Source of the DNA: Streptomyces sp. NBC_01591
Lineage (GTDB): Bacteria; Actinomycetota; Actinomycetes; Streptomycetales; Streptomycetaceae
Direction: 5' to 3'
Length of the DNA: 64,000 nucleotides
Assembly (NCBI RefSeq): GCF_035918155.1
Contig: NZ_CP109327.1
Span: 5,456,001 to 5,520,000, forward strand
Of the stretch, positions 1-6,172 are shown piece after piece. The translations under genes and the position numbers were made by a program. Within the stretch, counting starts at the first letter, position 1; every line of letters starts with the position of its first letter. The notes beneath the pieces were generated by a model. It searched no databases, was not told where the DNA came from, and saw only the letters and a list, made by a program, of their open reading frames with translations.

Positions 1-480
1 CCGTCGACCTGGCGAAGAGTGCGCCCCGCCTTCCGCATTCTGCTGGTCGGCAGCTCGTCTCTGGTCCATACGCGCGGACTTGCGGCCGTTGCCGTCTTGC
101 GGATCATCCCTATCCTGCTGTGCATCGCTGTGTTCGTCGGGTTCTCGTACGTTCCGTTTCAGCGATGGCTTTTGCACCGAGTGAGGATTCCAGTACGGCG
201 CTGGCTACGACCCGGCACGAGGGCGACGTATGCCCGCTACGACGAACTGGTCAGCACGCTCATGGGCCGCACGATCAGTCAGGTTGCTCCGGTCATCGCC
301 GAAACTCTTCCGGACAGTGGTCTACGGGCCCGTCCCCTCGTCGCGGCGGCCACCTCGAGGTGGTGGAAAGCCGCTCTCTGGGCAATTTCGGCCCGAGCCC
401 TCGGCCTCTCGTTCCTCGTCCACTGCACGAAGAACCTCGAAGCGATAGTCGACTTCCTGACTCTCCGGTCGGCGTCCTGA
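1..480 (+). CDS. Putative membrane protein, possibly 5'-partial
   Basis: The frame is open from the first base to a TGA at 478-480, so the gene may begin upstream of the window. The first internal start is GTG at 19, giving 153 aa. A hydrophobic stretch near residues 20-45 (AVAVLRIIPILLCIAVFVGF) looks like one membrane segment. A basic region follows (residues 48-70), then a second moderately hydrophobic stretch near residues 115-135. I do not recognise a family. Codon use is less strongly G/C-ending than in the core genes further right, in keeping with the accessory nature of 1-4300. It converges with the small gene ending at 482. It could be a decayed fragment rather than a working gene. 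Confidence 0.4.
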   Translation, partial: PSTWRRVRPAFRILLVGSSSLVHTRGLAAVAVLRIIPILLCIAVFVGFSYVPFQRWLLHRVRIPVRRWLRPGTRATYARYDELVSTLMGRTISQVAPVIAETLPDSGLRARPLVAAATSRWWKAALWAISARALGLSFLVHCTKNLEAIVDFLTLRSAS

Positions 481-481
481 T

Positions 482-808
482 TCAGCGCGGACGTTCTGCA
501 CCGCGCCGCTGGCAGGCGACATGGTTTGCCAGGGCATCGAGCTGTCGGCAGTGGTAGTCAGTGCCCGGTGAGAGTCGTCGCAGTTGCACTTCCCACGGCT
601 GGCCGCCCGGCCGTACGACGATGGCGCAGGTGCCCCTGGCCTGGATCACCATGCAAGGCATCTCCTTGACACGATCGAACACCACCTGACCAGGCTTCAA
701 CTGCCGCCAGGACGTAAACACCTGCGGTGGGCGTGGCACTTCAGTTGGGCGGGCACGACGTTGCATCACGGTCGACGCACCGGGCGGATTAATCCCTCGG
801 TCGTTCAA
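482..808 (-). CDS. Small conserved-type protein, last gene of a three-gene overlapping set
   Basis: This 108-aa protein starts at a TTG (806-808) that overlaps the TGA of the upstream gene, so the two are probably translationally coupled. The body (about residues 30-100) reads as a compact basic domain with Trp, Arg and Cys positions (SWRQLKPGQVVFD, MVIQARGTCAIVVRPGG, YHCRQLDALANHVACQRRG). Internal ATG codons give alternative starts. I do not recognise the family. The overlap chain with the two upstream genes is the main reason to believe it is coding. Function unknown. Confidence 0.5.
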   Translation of the reverse strand: MNDRGINPPGASTVMQRRARPTEVPRPPQVFTSWRQLKPGQVVFDRVKEMPCMVIQARGTCAIVVRPGGQPWEVQLRRLSPGTDYHCRQLDALANHVACQRRGAERPR

Positions 809-1035
809 CCCAACCTCCCGAAGCGCCGCCGGTCGTTCTCATCACGGACGCGAGCCCGAAGGCTCTGGAGCACAGGGCTGTCGGGCTCCACCGGACGGCA
901 TGTCTCACGCACCTTGTCCGAACCGGATTGGATGAGACGATCAGGGCACCCAGCCTCGCCACACTCGCACGGCGGGTAGATGAGCGGCGACCGCCGGGCC
1001 GGAAAATCCGCCCCTTCCCACGCCTCGGAGTCCAT
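805..1035 (-). CDS. 76-aa cysteine-containing small protein
   Basis: The start is an ATG at 1033-1035 whose A is shared with the TGA of the upstream gene (TGATG), and the end overlaps the TTG start of the downstream gene. The protein begins MDSEAWEGADF and contains a CECGEAGC motif near residues 22-29, which could bind a metal, followed by a charged C-terminus rich in Arg, Glu and Asp. A longer reading frame exists upstream to 1272, but the coupling geometry favours the short start. I do not recognise the family. It probably acts together with its two overlapping neighbours. Confidence 0.5.
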   Translation of the reverse strand: MDSEAWEGADFPARRSPLIYPPCECGEAGCPDRLIQSGSDKVRETCRPVEPDSPVLQSLRARVRDENDRRRFGRLG

Positions 1036-1244
1036 CACCGCACCACCACTCCGTGGATGACGCGGGGGCCCACGTCGATGCCGTAGGTCGCCAGCCAGAG
1101 GGCGCAGCGTCGCTTTCGCTGACACCAGGCGCCAAGCCCGAACCTGACTGAACGTCTGCTGGCACCCCGTTGGCGCGGGCGGCGCATGCTGGGGGGCCGC
1201 CACTGAACTAACTGAGCCAGGACCCGCACGATACGATTCATCAC
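1035..1244 (-). CDS. 69-aa basic small protein, first of the overlapping set
   Basis: I place the start at GTG 1242-1244 because a GAGGAG ribosome site lies seven bases upstream on the minus strand. A longer frame to 1322 has no better site. The protein is strongly basic. Its end, WLATYGIDVGPRVIHGVVVR, resembles the tail of small basic proteins I remember from Streptomyces accessory regions, but I cannot name a family. It ends in a TGATG junction with the next gene. This looks like the promoter-proximal gene of a small minus-strand operon that ends at 482. Confidence 0.45.
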   Translation of the reverse strand: MMNRIVRVLAQLVQWRPPSMRRPRQRGASRRSVRFGLGAWCQRKRRCALWLATYGIDVGPRVIHGVVVR

Positions 1245-1570
1245 GTTGACGCTCCTCAGAAGCGTTGACCACGCCCCCGGACCTAGCCCGTCGCGGGGGT
1301 TCTTCATGCCATCGCGCGCCACATCAGGCCCCTGCCGCTGGGCACTTGGCGCACTTCACCGGGTGCCGTTCGGCAGGGCAGGCGAGCTGCTGCGCGACAG
1401 CTTCAGAATGCACTTGAGGGACTCGATCTGCAAGCTCTCATTTAGCGGCTTTCATTTTTCGACACTCGAACATAAGGCCGTCATTGTGAATTGAGGGATG
1501 TGGTGCTCTCATTTCGAGGAACCGGCAGATCGCAGACCGAGGGTCTGCACGTCATCAGAAGGGGTATTAC
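1245..1570. promoter_or_regulatory. Divergent intergenic region with an inverted repeat before the XRE gene
   Basis: This 326-bp gap separates the minus-strand small operon from the plus-strand XRE regulator. It holds no convincing gene. The part from about 1430 to 1500 is richer in A and T than its surroundings and is a likely promoter zone. A perfect inverted repeat lies at 1532-1548: arms GCAGACC and GGTCTGC with a 3-base spacer, 22 bases before the ATG at 1571. It could be the operator of the XRE protein or an mRNA hairpin close to the ribosome site. Confidence 0.5.
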
Positions 1571-2458
1571 ATGACCGATGGGCCCACAGGATCGACGGTC
1601 CCGCGACGGCAACTCGGGCGGTACCTACGCAACTTGCGCAGTGAAGCCCGTCTCACCGTGAAAGCGGCGGCACGCGCGCTTGAGTGGAGTGAAGCCAAGA
1701 TGTGGAGGATTGAGAGCGGGCAAACGTCGCTCCGCAGCCTCGACGTACAGGCCATGTGTGTCGTCTACGGTGCACCTGAGGAGCTCACAAAGGCACTCAT
1801 GGGCGTTGCCAAGGAGACGAAAGCGCGCGGGTGGTGGCACTCCTACGGCGATGTCATCCCGGAAGGGTTCGACCTCTTCATCGGGCTGGAGGAGGCGGCA
1901 TCTGAAGTTGACTGGTATGAGGCCGACCTGATGCCTGGGCTGCTCCAGACCAAGGAGTACGCCCAGACGATCATTCAGCGAGGCAACGGCGACGAGGACA
2001 CGGACGAGGTGACCCGTCGAGTAAACCTGCGTATCGCCCGACAGGTGCTGCTCACCCGCCCCACCGCACCCGCCAACCTGAACGTCGTACTCAACGAGTC
2101 GGTGCTGCGGCGTCCGGTCTGCCACCCCAAGGCTATGGCGGAACAGCTTCGGCACCTGCTGGATGTCGGCGAACTACCGAACGTGAGCGTCCGTGTAATC
2201 CCGTTCGCGGCAGGCTTTCACCTGGGGGTATTGTCCGGCGCGTTCGGCGTCCTGCGGTTCCCGCGCAACCGCGACGGAAGCGAGAGTGAGCCGCCCACGG
2301 TGTACGCCGACGGCTTCACTGGAGACCTCTACCTGGACAAGCCCGCCGAAGTGGCTCGCTACAACGCAGCCTTCGCCGACATCTGCACCAAGGCAAGCGA
2401 CGAACAGGCCTCACGGCGTCTGATCTCTGAAGTGGCAGGGAGTTATGAAAAGCAATAG
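1571..2458 (+). CDS. XRE-family HTH regulator with DUF5753 domain
   Basis: This 295-aa protein has an N-terminal helix-turn-helix (about residues 14-70, with LGRYLRNLRSEARLTVKAAA and the recognition part EWSEAKMWRIESG) followed by the DUF5753 domain (about 105-285, with the usual GLLQTKEYA, RIARQVLL and VSVRVIPF blocks). This is the WhiJ-like architecture. In Streptomyces such proteins work with small DUF397 proteins encoded next to them and influence development or antibiotic production. The ATG at 1571 has a usable purine-rich site (AGAAGG). The 3' end overlaps the first DUF397 gene by 14 bp, so the two are very probably co-translated. Family assignment is firm; the target is unknown. Confidence 0.93.
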   Translation: MTDGPTGSTVPRRQLGRYLRNLRSEARLTVKAAARALEWSEAKMWRIESGQTSLRSLDVQAMCVVYGAPEELTKALMGVAKETKARGWWHSYGDVIPEGFDLFIGLEEAASEVDWYEADLMPGLLQTKEYAQTIIQRGNGDEDTDEVTRRVNLRIARQVLLTRPTAPANLNVVLNESVLRRPVCHPKAMAEQLRHLLDVGELPNVSVRVIPFAAGFHLGVLSGAFGVLRFPRNRDGSESEPPTVYADGFTGDLYLDKPAEVARYNAAFADICTKASDEQASRRLISEVAGSYEKQ

Positions 2459-2648
2459 TTCAACCGGTTTGATGTGGTTCAAGTCCAGCTACAGCAACCA
2501 GCAGTCAGCCTGTGTAGAGGTGGCGGTCACTCGCAGCGGCATGGTTCCGGTCCGTGACAGTAAGAACCTCGGCCCCGTCGTCACCTTCAGCGACCGAAGC
2601 TGGGATGCGTTCGTTGCCGACGTGAAGGCGACGCACTCCACCGACTGA
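2445..2648 (+). CDS. DUF397 domain protein, partner of the upstream XRE regulator
   Basis: This is a 67-aa single-domain DUF397 protein. It shows the diagnostic pattern WFKSSYSNQQSACVEVA, then MVPVRDSKN, then a C-terminal WDAFVADVK. It begins inside the end of the XRE-DUF5753 gene (14-bp overlap), the classic arrangement of this regulator/partner pair. From family knowledge, the small protein is thought to bind or antagonise the DUF5753 regulator. A second DUF397 gene follows after 86 bp. Confidence 0.93.
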   Translation: MKSNSSTGLMWFKSSYSNQQSACVEVAVTRSGMVPVRDSKNLGPVVTFSDRSWDAFVADVKATHSTD

Positions 2649-2734
2649 CCAGCTCTCGCCCTCCGGGTTCAGTGAGCGTACGAGCACGGAGACGCCGTGC
2701 TGTAGCAGTATGGGACCAAGAAGGGTAGTGAGGG

Positions 2735-2944
2735 ATGAGCACCCCCAACTTTGAGGCCGCTCCATGGTGCAAGAGCAGCTACAGCAGCGGCAACGGCCAG
2801 TGCGTTGAGGTCGCGGACGTTCAGGGTGCCGTTCCCGTAAGGGACAGCAAGGCCACAAGCGGTCCGGTCCTGATCTTCGGCTCCGACACGTGGGCCGCTT
2901 TTGTGGCCGGGGTACGCGAGGACCGCATCAGAAACGCCGTCTGA
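2735..2944 (+). CDS. Second DUF397 domain protein in tandem
   Basis: This 69-aa DUF397 paralogue (WCKSSYSSGNGQCVEVADV, VPVRDSKATSGPVLIFG, WAAFVAGVRE) is clearly related to its upstream neighbour. The 86-bp gap and the start ATG at 2735, preceded by GTGAGGG, suggest either read-through or separate expression. Two DUF397 copies behind one DUF5753 regulator could arise by tandem duplication or leave room for a second partner. The msrA-tail copy begins 88 bp after its stop. Confidence 0.9.
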   Translation: MSTPNFEAAPWCKSSYSSGNGQCVEVADVQGAVPVRDSKATSGPVLIFGSDTWAAFVAGVREDRIRNAV

Positions 2945-3032
2945 TCCTTGCCGCGCCCCTCTCGTATCGGTACAGACGTGCCCGCCGGCCAATAGCAGGC
3001 AGGCGGGCACTCACCGGGTCGCAGGCGGCCTG

Positions 3033-3128
3033 TCACTCTCCGGCCGGAGCCACCCCGATCGGGCACGAGACCCCCGTCCCGCCGATATCGCAGTGGCCCG
3101 CCGGGTTCTTGTTGAGGTACTGCTGGTG
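3033..3128 (-). pseudogene. Displaced copy 1 of the msrA 3' end (96 bp)
   Basis: On the minus strand this segment reads as the last 31 residues of MsrA plus a stop: [13 protein letters not shown], then [12 protein letters not shown], then VAPAGE. By eye it differs from the intact msrA tail (4301-4396) at about nine of 96 positions, and both C-terminal cysteines are kept. Similarity stops exactly at the first H codon, at a shared GAGGTACTGCTGGTG, the same break as in the second copy at 3897-3992. There is no start codon or catalytic domain, so it cannot make a reductase. I read it as a displaced gene end left by integration, not as a gene. Confidence 0.85.
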
Positions 3129-3154
3129 GGACCGCTTGCGGTGACAGGTGCTGT

Positions 3155-3739
3155 CTATGCCGACCGGGCAGGGGCGGGATCGCCGGTCCGGTCCGGTACC
3201 TGGCTGACGGCTCGCTGAAGGCGGAGTTGACCGATCTCTGCGACATTCTTCATCAGTTCGGCGTTGACCCAGGCAATCATGTGGGCGACGGTGCGCCGAG
3301 GATCATTCGGCCACGGGAACGGGCCGGTGGTGTCCAGGCGGGCAGGGGTGAGTTGGTCCAGCGCCTCCAGCCAGTCCTCACGCAGGCCGCGCAACCACTC
3401 GACGGTCGGCTTCCCTGCGCCGGGCCAGGTGATGTCCTCCCGCTCTCGGGGCGTTCTCCCGTAGGCGTGATCCACGGCCACGCTCCACCACCAGCCGATG
3501 TGCCAGCTCAGCCAGCCGATGGTCGGCACAGGAACAGGTTCGGGCTCGGTCTCCGCCCAGTCCACTGTCCATGTTCCGTCGTCGGCCCGGTGCACCGTCC
3601 AGCAATCCGCAGCGGGTTCCCACAGGAAGTCATCGGGGACGAGCCGCTCCAGGTGGTACTCGAACAGTGACCACGTCAGGTCGAACTGCCAGCGCAGCAG
3701 GTCAAGTTCGCGGGCAGAGCCATTGGGGGAGTCAGTCAC
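3155..3739 (-). CDS. DinB-superfamily protein (DinB_2-like)
   Basis: The 194-aa protein starts at GTG 3737-3739 ([17 protein letters not shown]). A longer frame runs to 4114, but that part crosses the second msrA-tail copy and reads as low-quality translation. The family is a four-helix metal-binding bundle. Visible signals are YHLERL in the first helix region, [11 protein letters not shown] near the middle and [14 protein letters not shown] near the end, giving a plausible set of His ligands. DinB_2 members are often thiol-dependent (mycothiol or bacillithiol) transferases or detoxifying proteins, so a mycothiol role would suit this organism, but that is inference. The gene lies between two displaced msrA ends and may be cargo of a former element. 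Confidence 0.75.
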   Translation of the reverse strand: MTDSPNGSARELDLLRWQFDLTWSLFEYHLERLVPDDFLWEPAADCWTVHRADDGTWTVDWAETEPEPVPVPTIGWLSWHIGWWWSVAVDHAYGRTPREREDITWPGAGKPTVEWLRGLREDWLEALDQLTPARLDTTGPFPWPNDPRRTVAHMIAWVNAELMKNVAEIGQLRLQRAVSQVPDRTGDPAPARSA

Positions 3740-4300
3740 CGTACGACTTTCGCACGGGGACGGTTCCGGTGAGAAGCGAATTCCCGGCGGGCGGGCCCGC
3801 CCCGCTGTCCTGCGGAGCCGAGGAATTGACGGGGCAGCAGCCGGGCCAGTCGGGTTCGCCGGAGGCATACCAGCTTTTCCCGTGCGATCCCGACGCTCAC
3901 CCGCCGACCGGTGCCACGCCGATCGGGCAGGAGACGCAGGTGCCGCCCAGCCCGCAGTACCCGTTAATGCTGCGCGAAAGGTACTGCTGGTGGGATCGCC
4001 CACGGCCACGGGAGCTGAGCCGACGGGGACTGAGCGGAAGAGTTCGTAGCAGCGCCTCTGAATCCTGCGCGGTGGGAGGCTGGTCCGCCTCCACAGGCGG
4101 CGGCAGCAGGCCATGGCACGGCAGGCCGGCAGGCACCGCCCGTCAGCGACGGTCAGGTCTCGCCCCTCCCTCCGCGCGACCGGCGGCGCAGGGAAACGCC
4201 ACCCTGAGTCGGCCTCACGGGAGAGGCCTCGGCTCAGTCCATCCGCGCAGTCGTCGTTCCCGCCGGAGTCACGTCAGCTCGAACAGGGGTGGGGCGAGGT
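3740..4300. other. Gene-poor stretch holding only a displaced msrA tail
   Basis: Apart from the 96-bp msrA-tail copy at 3897-3992, I see no convincing gene here. Long frames on both strands exist but show no domain, no good ribosome site and no sensible composition. The stretch looks like the eroded inside of an inserted element. Confidence 0.6.
3897..3992 (-). pseudogene. Displaced copy 2 of the msrA 3' end (96 bp)
   Basis: On the minus strand this reads [25 protein letters not shown] and VAPVGG then stop. It is the same 31-residue MsrA tail, more diverged from the intact gene than copy 1 and with one extra Cys. Its length (96 bp) and break point (AAGGTACTGCTGGTG at the far end) are exactly those of copy 1. 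A 79-aa frame continues to 4136, but the part before HQQYL has no MsrA similarity and is probably non-coding. The orientation matches intact msrA. Confidence 0.82.
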
Positions 4301-4966
4301 TCATCCCTCGGCCGGAGCCACCCCGATCGGGCACGAGACCCCCGTGCCGCCGATGCCGCAGTAGCCCGCCGGGTTCTTGTCGAGGTACTGCTGGTGATAT
4401 GCCTCGGCAGGCCAGAACGTGCGGCCCTCCGCCGGGAGGATCTCCGTGGTGATCGCGCCGTGGCCGGCGGCCGTGAGGACCTTCTGGTAGGCCTCGCGGG
4501 AGGCTGCCACCGCGGCCTCCTGCTCGGGGGAGTGGGTGTAGATCGCCGAGCGGTACTGGGTGCCCACGTCGTTGCCCTGGCGGAAGCCCTGGGTCGGGTC
4601 GTGGGACTCCCAGAAGAGCTTCAGCAGCTCGGCGTACGAGACGGTCTTCGGGTCGAAGACGACGCGGACCGCCTCGGTGTGGCCGGTCAGGCCCGAGCAG
4701 ACCTCTTCGTACGCGGGGTTCTCCGTGTAGCCGCCCTGGTAGCCGGCGAGCGTCGTCCAGACGCCGTCCGTCTGCCAGAACTTGCGCTCGGCGCCCCAGT
4801 AACAGCCCAGCGCGAAGTCCGCGACCTCCAGACCCTCCGGGTACGGGCCCAGCAGCGGGTTGCCCAGGACCGTGTGGTGGGACGGGACGGTGAATTCGGG
4901 GGTGGGGCGTCCCTTCAGCGCCTCCTCGGGGGTGGGGAGCTGCGGGGTACGGCGTTGCAGGAACAT
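4301..4966 (-). CDS. msrA: Peptide-methionine (S)-S-oxide reductase MsrA
   Basis: The 221-aa enzyme reduces methionine-S-sulfoxide in proteins and free methionine, repairing oxidised proteins in the cytoplasm. The catalytic motif GCYWGAE (Cys55) is present, followed by the conserved [20 protein letters not shown] region and [13 protein letters not shown]. Cys203 and Cys212 in the C-terminal [15 protein letters not shown] are the likely resolving cysteines. The last 96 bp, which encode both of them, occur twice more downstream. ATG 4964-4966 has a GGAGG-type site upstream (reverse of ctcctcc). If an element really integrated here, the present C-terminus may be element-supplied, yet the reading frame and cysteines are intact. 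Confidence 0.96.
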   Translation of the reverse strand: MFLQRRTPQLPTPEEALKGRPTPEFTVPSHHTVLGNPLLGPYPEGLEVADFALGCYWGAERKFWQTDGVWTTLAGYQGGYTENPAYEEVCSGLTGHTEAVRVVFDPKTVSYAELLKLFWESHDPTQGFRQGNDVGTQYRSAIYTHSPEQEAAVAASREAYQKVLTAAGHGAITTEILPAEGRTFWPAEAYHQQYLDKNPAGYCGIGGTGVSCPIGVAPAEG

Positions 4967-5056
4967 GCGGGGGCTCCTCCGAGGGCTGGGCTTTCCAGTC
5001 CCTACAACGCGCCGCGGGCGCCGGAGATTCCGGTGCCCGCGCCGCGTACGCGACGG

Positions 5057-6154
5057 TCAGTCGCCGTTCGCGCCCACGACCTGCATGGCGCTGTAGTCGC
5101 GGCACTGGACGTAGAAAAACTTCGGATTCCCGAAGTACGACCACGGGGCGCCGCCGTCGAAGTGGCCGTCGATCACGCGGAACTGTTCCACCGCCGCCTC
5201 GTACCGGTCCTGCCAGTACAGCGTCCAGGCGAGCATGTGGCGGGCCCGGACGATCCGTCGGTCCTCGGGGTCGGCCGCCGCGGCGGCCGCCACGTCGGCC
5301 AGGCAGGCGTCGACCGCGGCGATCAGCTCCGGGCTCTTGTAGTACACATCCGCGTCCGTGTTCTGGTCGGACCGGTCCTGCTTGAACGCGGCGTACAGCG
5401 GAAGCAGCGAGAGCAGTTGGCCGGGGCTGCCCAGCCGCTCCGCCTCGCGTGCGAAAGACTCGGCCGGCTCGTGCGAGCCGCGCCACTTGTGGCACCAGTA
5501 CCGGAGCACCGCCTCGTGAGCCACGAGGTGGTACGCGTCGCGCTCGACGACCGCCGCCCACAGGGCACGGCAGTCGTCGTGCCCGTAGCCGAGGCCGAGG
5601 GCGCAGGAGATCTCGGCGATGTACGGGCACGGGTCGTCGCACGCCAGCGCCTGGGCCTCGTGGCATGCCTCGCGGGCCCTGACCATCACCTGGTGGAAGA
5701 CACGGGACTGCTCCCACGTGGGGCGCCTCGCCGGATTCGTACCGTGGACCTGCGCGGCGACGCCGATCAACGCACCGGCGTGCACGAGGGCCGCGCCCGC
5801 GTCCTGCGGTCGCGCGGCGCGCCAGGCCAGCAGCCAGGCGTCGTCGTCGGCGGCTTCGTCCTGGAGGACCGCGGCGCGCCGGTAACGCTCCTGCCAGTCC
5901 TGGCCCGCTCCGTCGAGGAAGGCGGCGCCCGCCCGCCAGTCGCCGGCGCGGACCGTGGCGCGTATCTCCTCGTCGTACGGGTCGGGGGCGCAGGCGTCCG
6001 CGGTGCCGAGCTCGTCGGCCGGTACCAGGCCGAGTTCCGCGGCGGCCTGCGCCGAGTCGGGAGCGCCCTTTGCGGTCTGCGGCGGCTCCTTCCGCACCTT
6101 CATCCAGAGGTACCCGCACAGAGCGGCAGCCGACAGAAGCAGCAGTGATGTCAT
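5057..6154 (-). CDS. Membrane-anchored helical-repeat protein, paralogue A
   Basis: This 365-aa protein has an N-terminal hydrophobic segment (MTSLLLLSAAALCGYLWM) that should anchor it with the rest in the cytoplasm, judging by the following KVRKE. The remainder is alpha-helical and rich in Ala and Trp, like TPR-type repeats (for example YWQDRYEAAVEQFRVIDGHF). It is clearly paralogous to the protein at 8015-9118: both share the PCPYIAEISCALGLGYGHDD / PVPYLTELAVARGLGDSHEE block, a YWCHKWRGS / YWCEKWHGS block and an LLSLLPLYA / LLAALPLFA block. The M48-like gene lies between them, 18 bp upstream of this start. Function unknown; it probably works with the M48-like protein. Confidence 0.85.
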   Translation of the reverse strand: MTSLLLLSAAALCGYLWMKVRKEPPQTAKGAPDSAQAAAELGLVPADELGTADACAPDPYDEEIRATVRAGDWRAGAAFLDGAGQDWQERYRRAAVLQDEAADDDAWLLAWRAARPQDAGAALVHAGALIGVAAQVHGTNPARRPTWEQSRVFHQVMVRAREACHEAQALACDDPCPYIAEISCALGLGYGHDDCRALWAAVVERDAYHLVAHEAVLRYWCHKWRGSHEPAESFAREAERLGSPGQLLSLLPLYAAFKQDRSDQNTDADVYYKSPELIAAVDACLADVAAAAAADPEDRRIVRARHMLAWTLYWQDRYEAAVEQFRVIDGHFDGGAPWSYFGNPKFFYVQCRDYSAMQVVGANGD

Positions 6155-6172
6155 GGAGGGTTCCGGTCCGGT

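Noticed and set aside
1271..1300. Possible terminator near 1271-1300 (GCCCCCG ... CGGGGGT)
   Set aside because: The stem is only about seven base pairs with a long loop, and no plus-strand gene ends here.
3897..4136. 79-aa minus-strand ORF ending in an MsrA-like tail
   Set aside because: Only the last 31 residues resemble MsrA; the upstream 48 residues have no family, no catalytic GCYWG motif and no good ribosome site. It is better read as a displaced gene end than as a gene.
4289..6148. 619-codon plus-strand frame opposite msrA and the helical-repeat gene
   Set aside because: The translation is rich in Arg, Gly and Val with no domain, and the opposite strand carries clear genes throughout.
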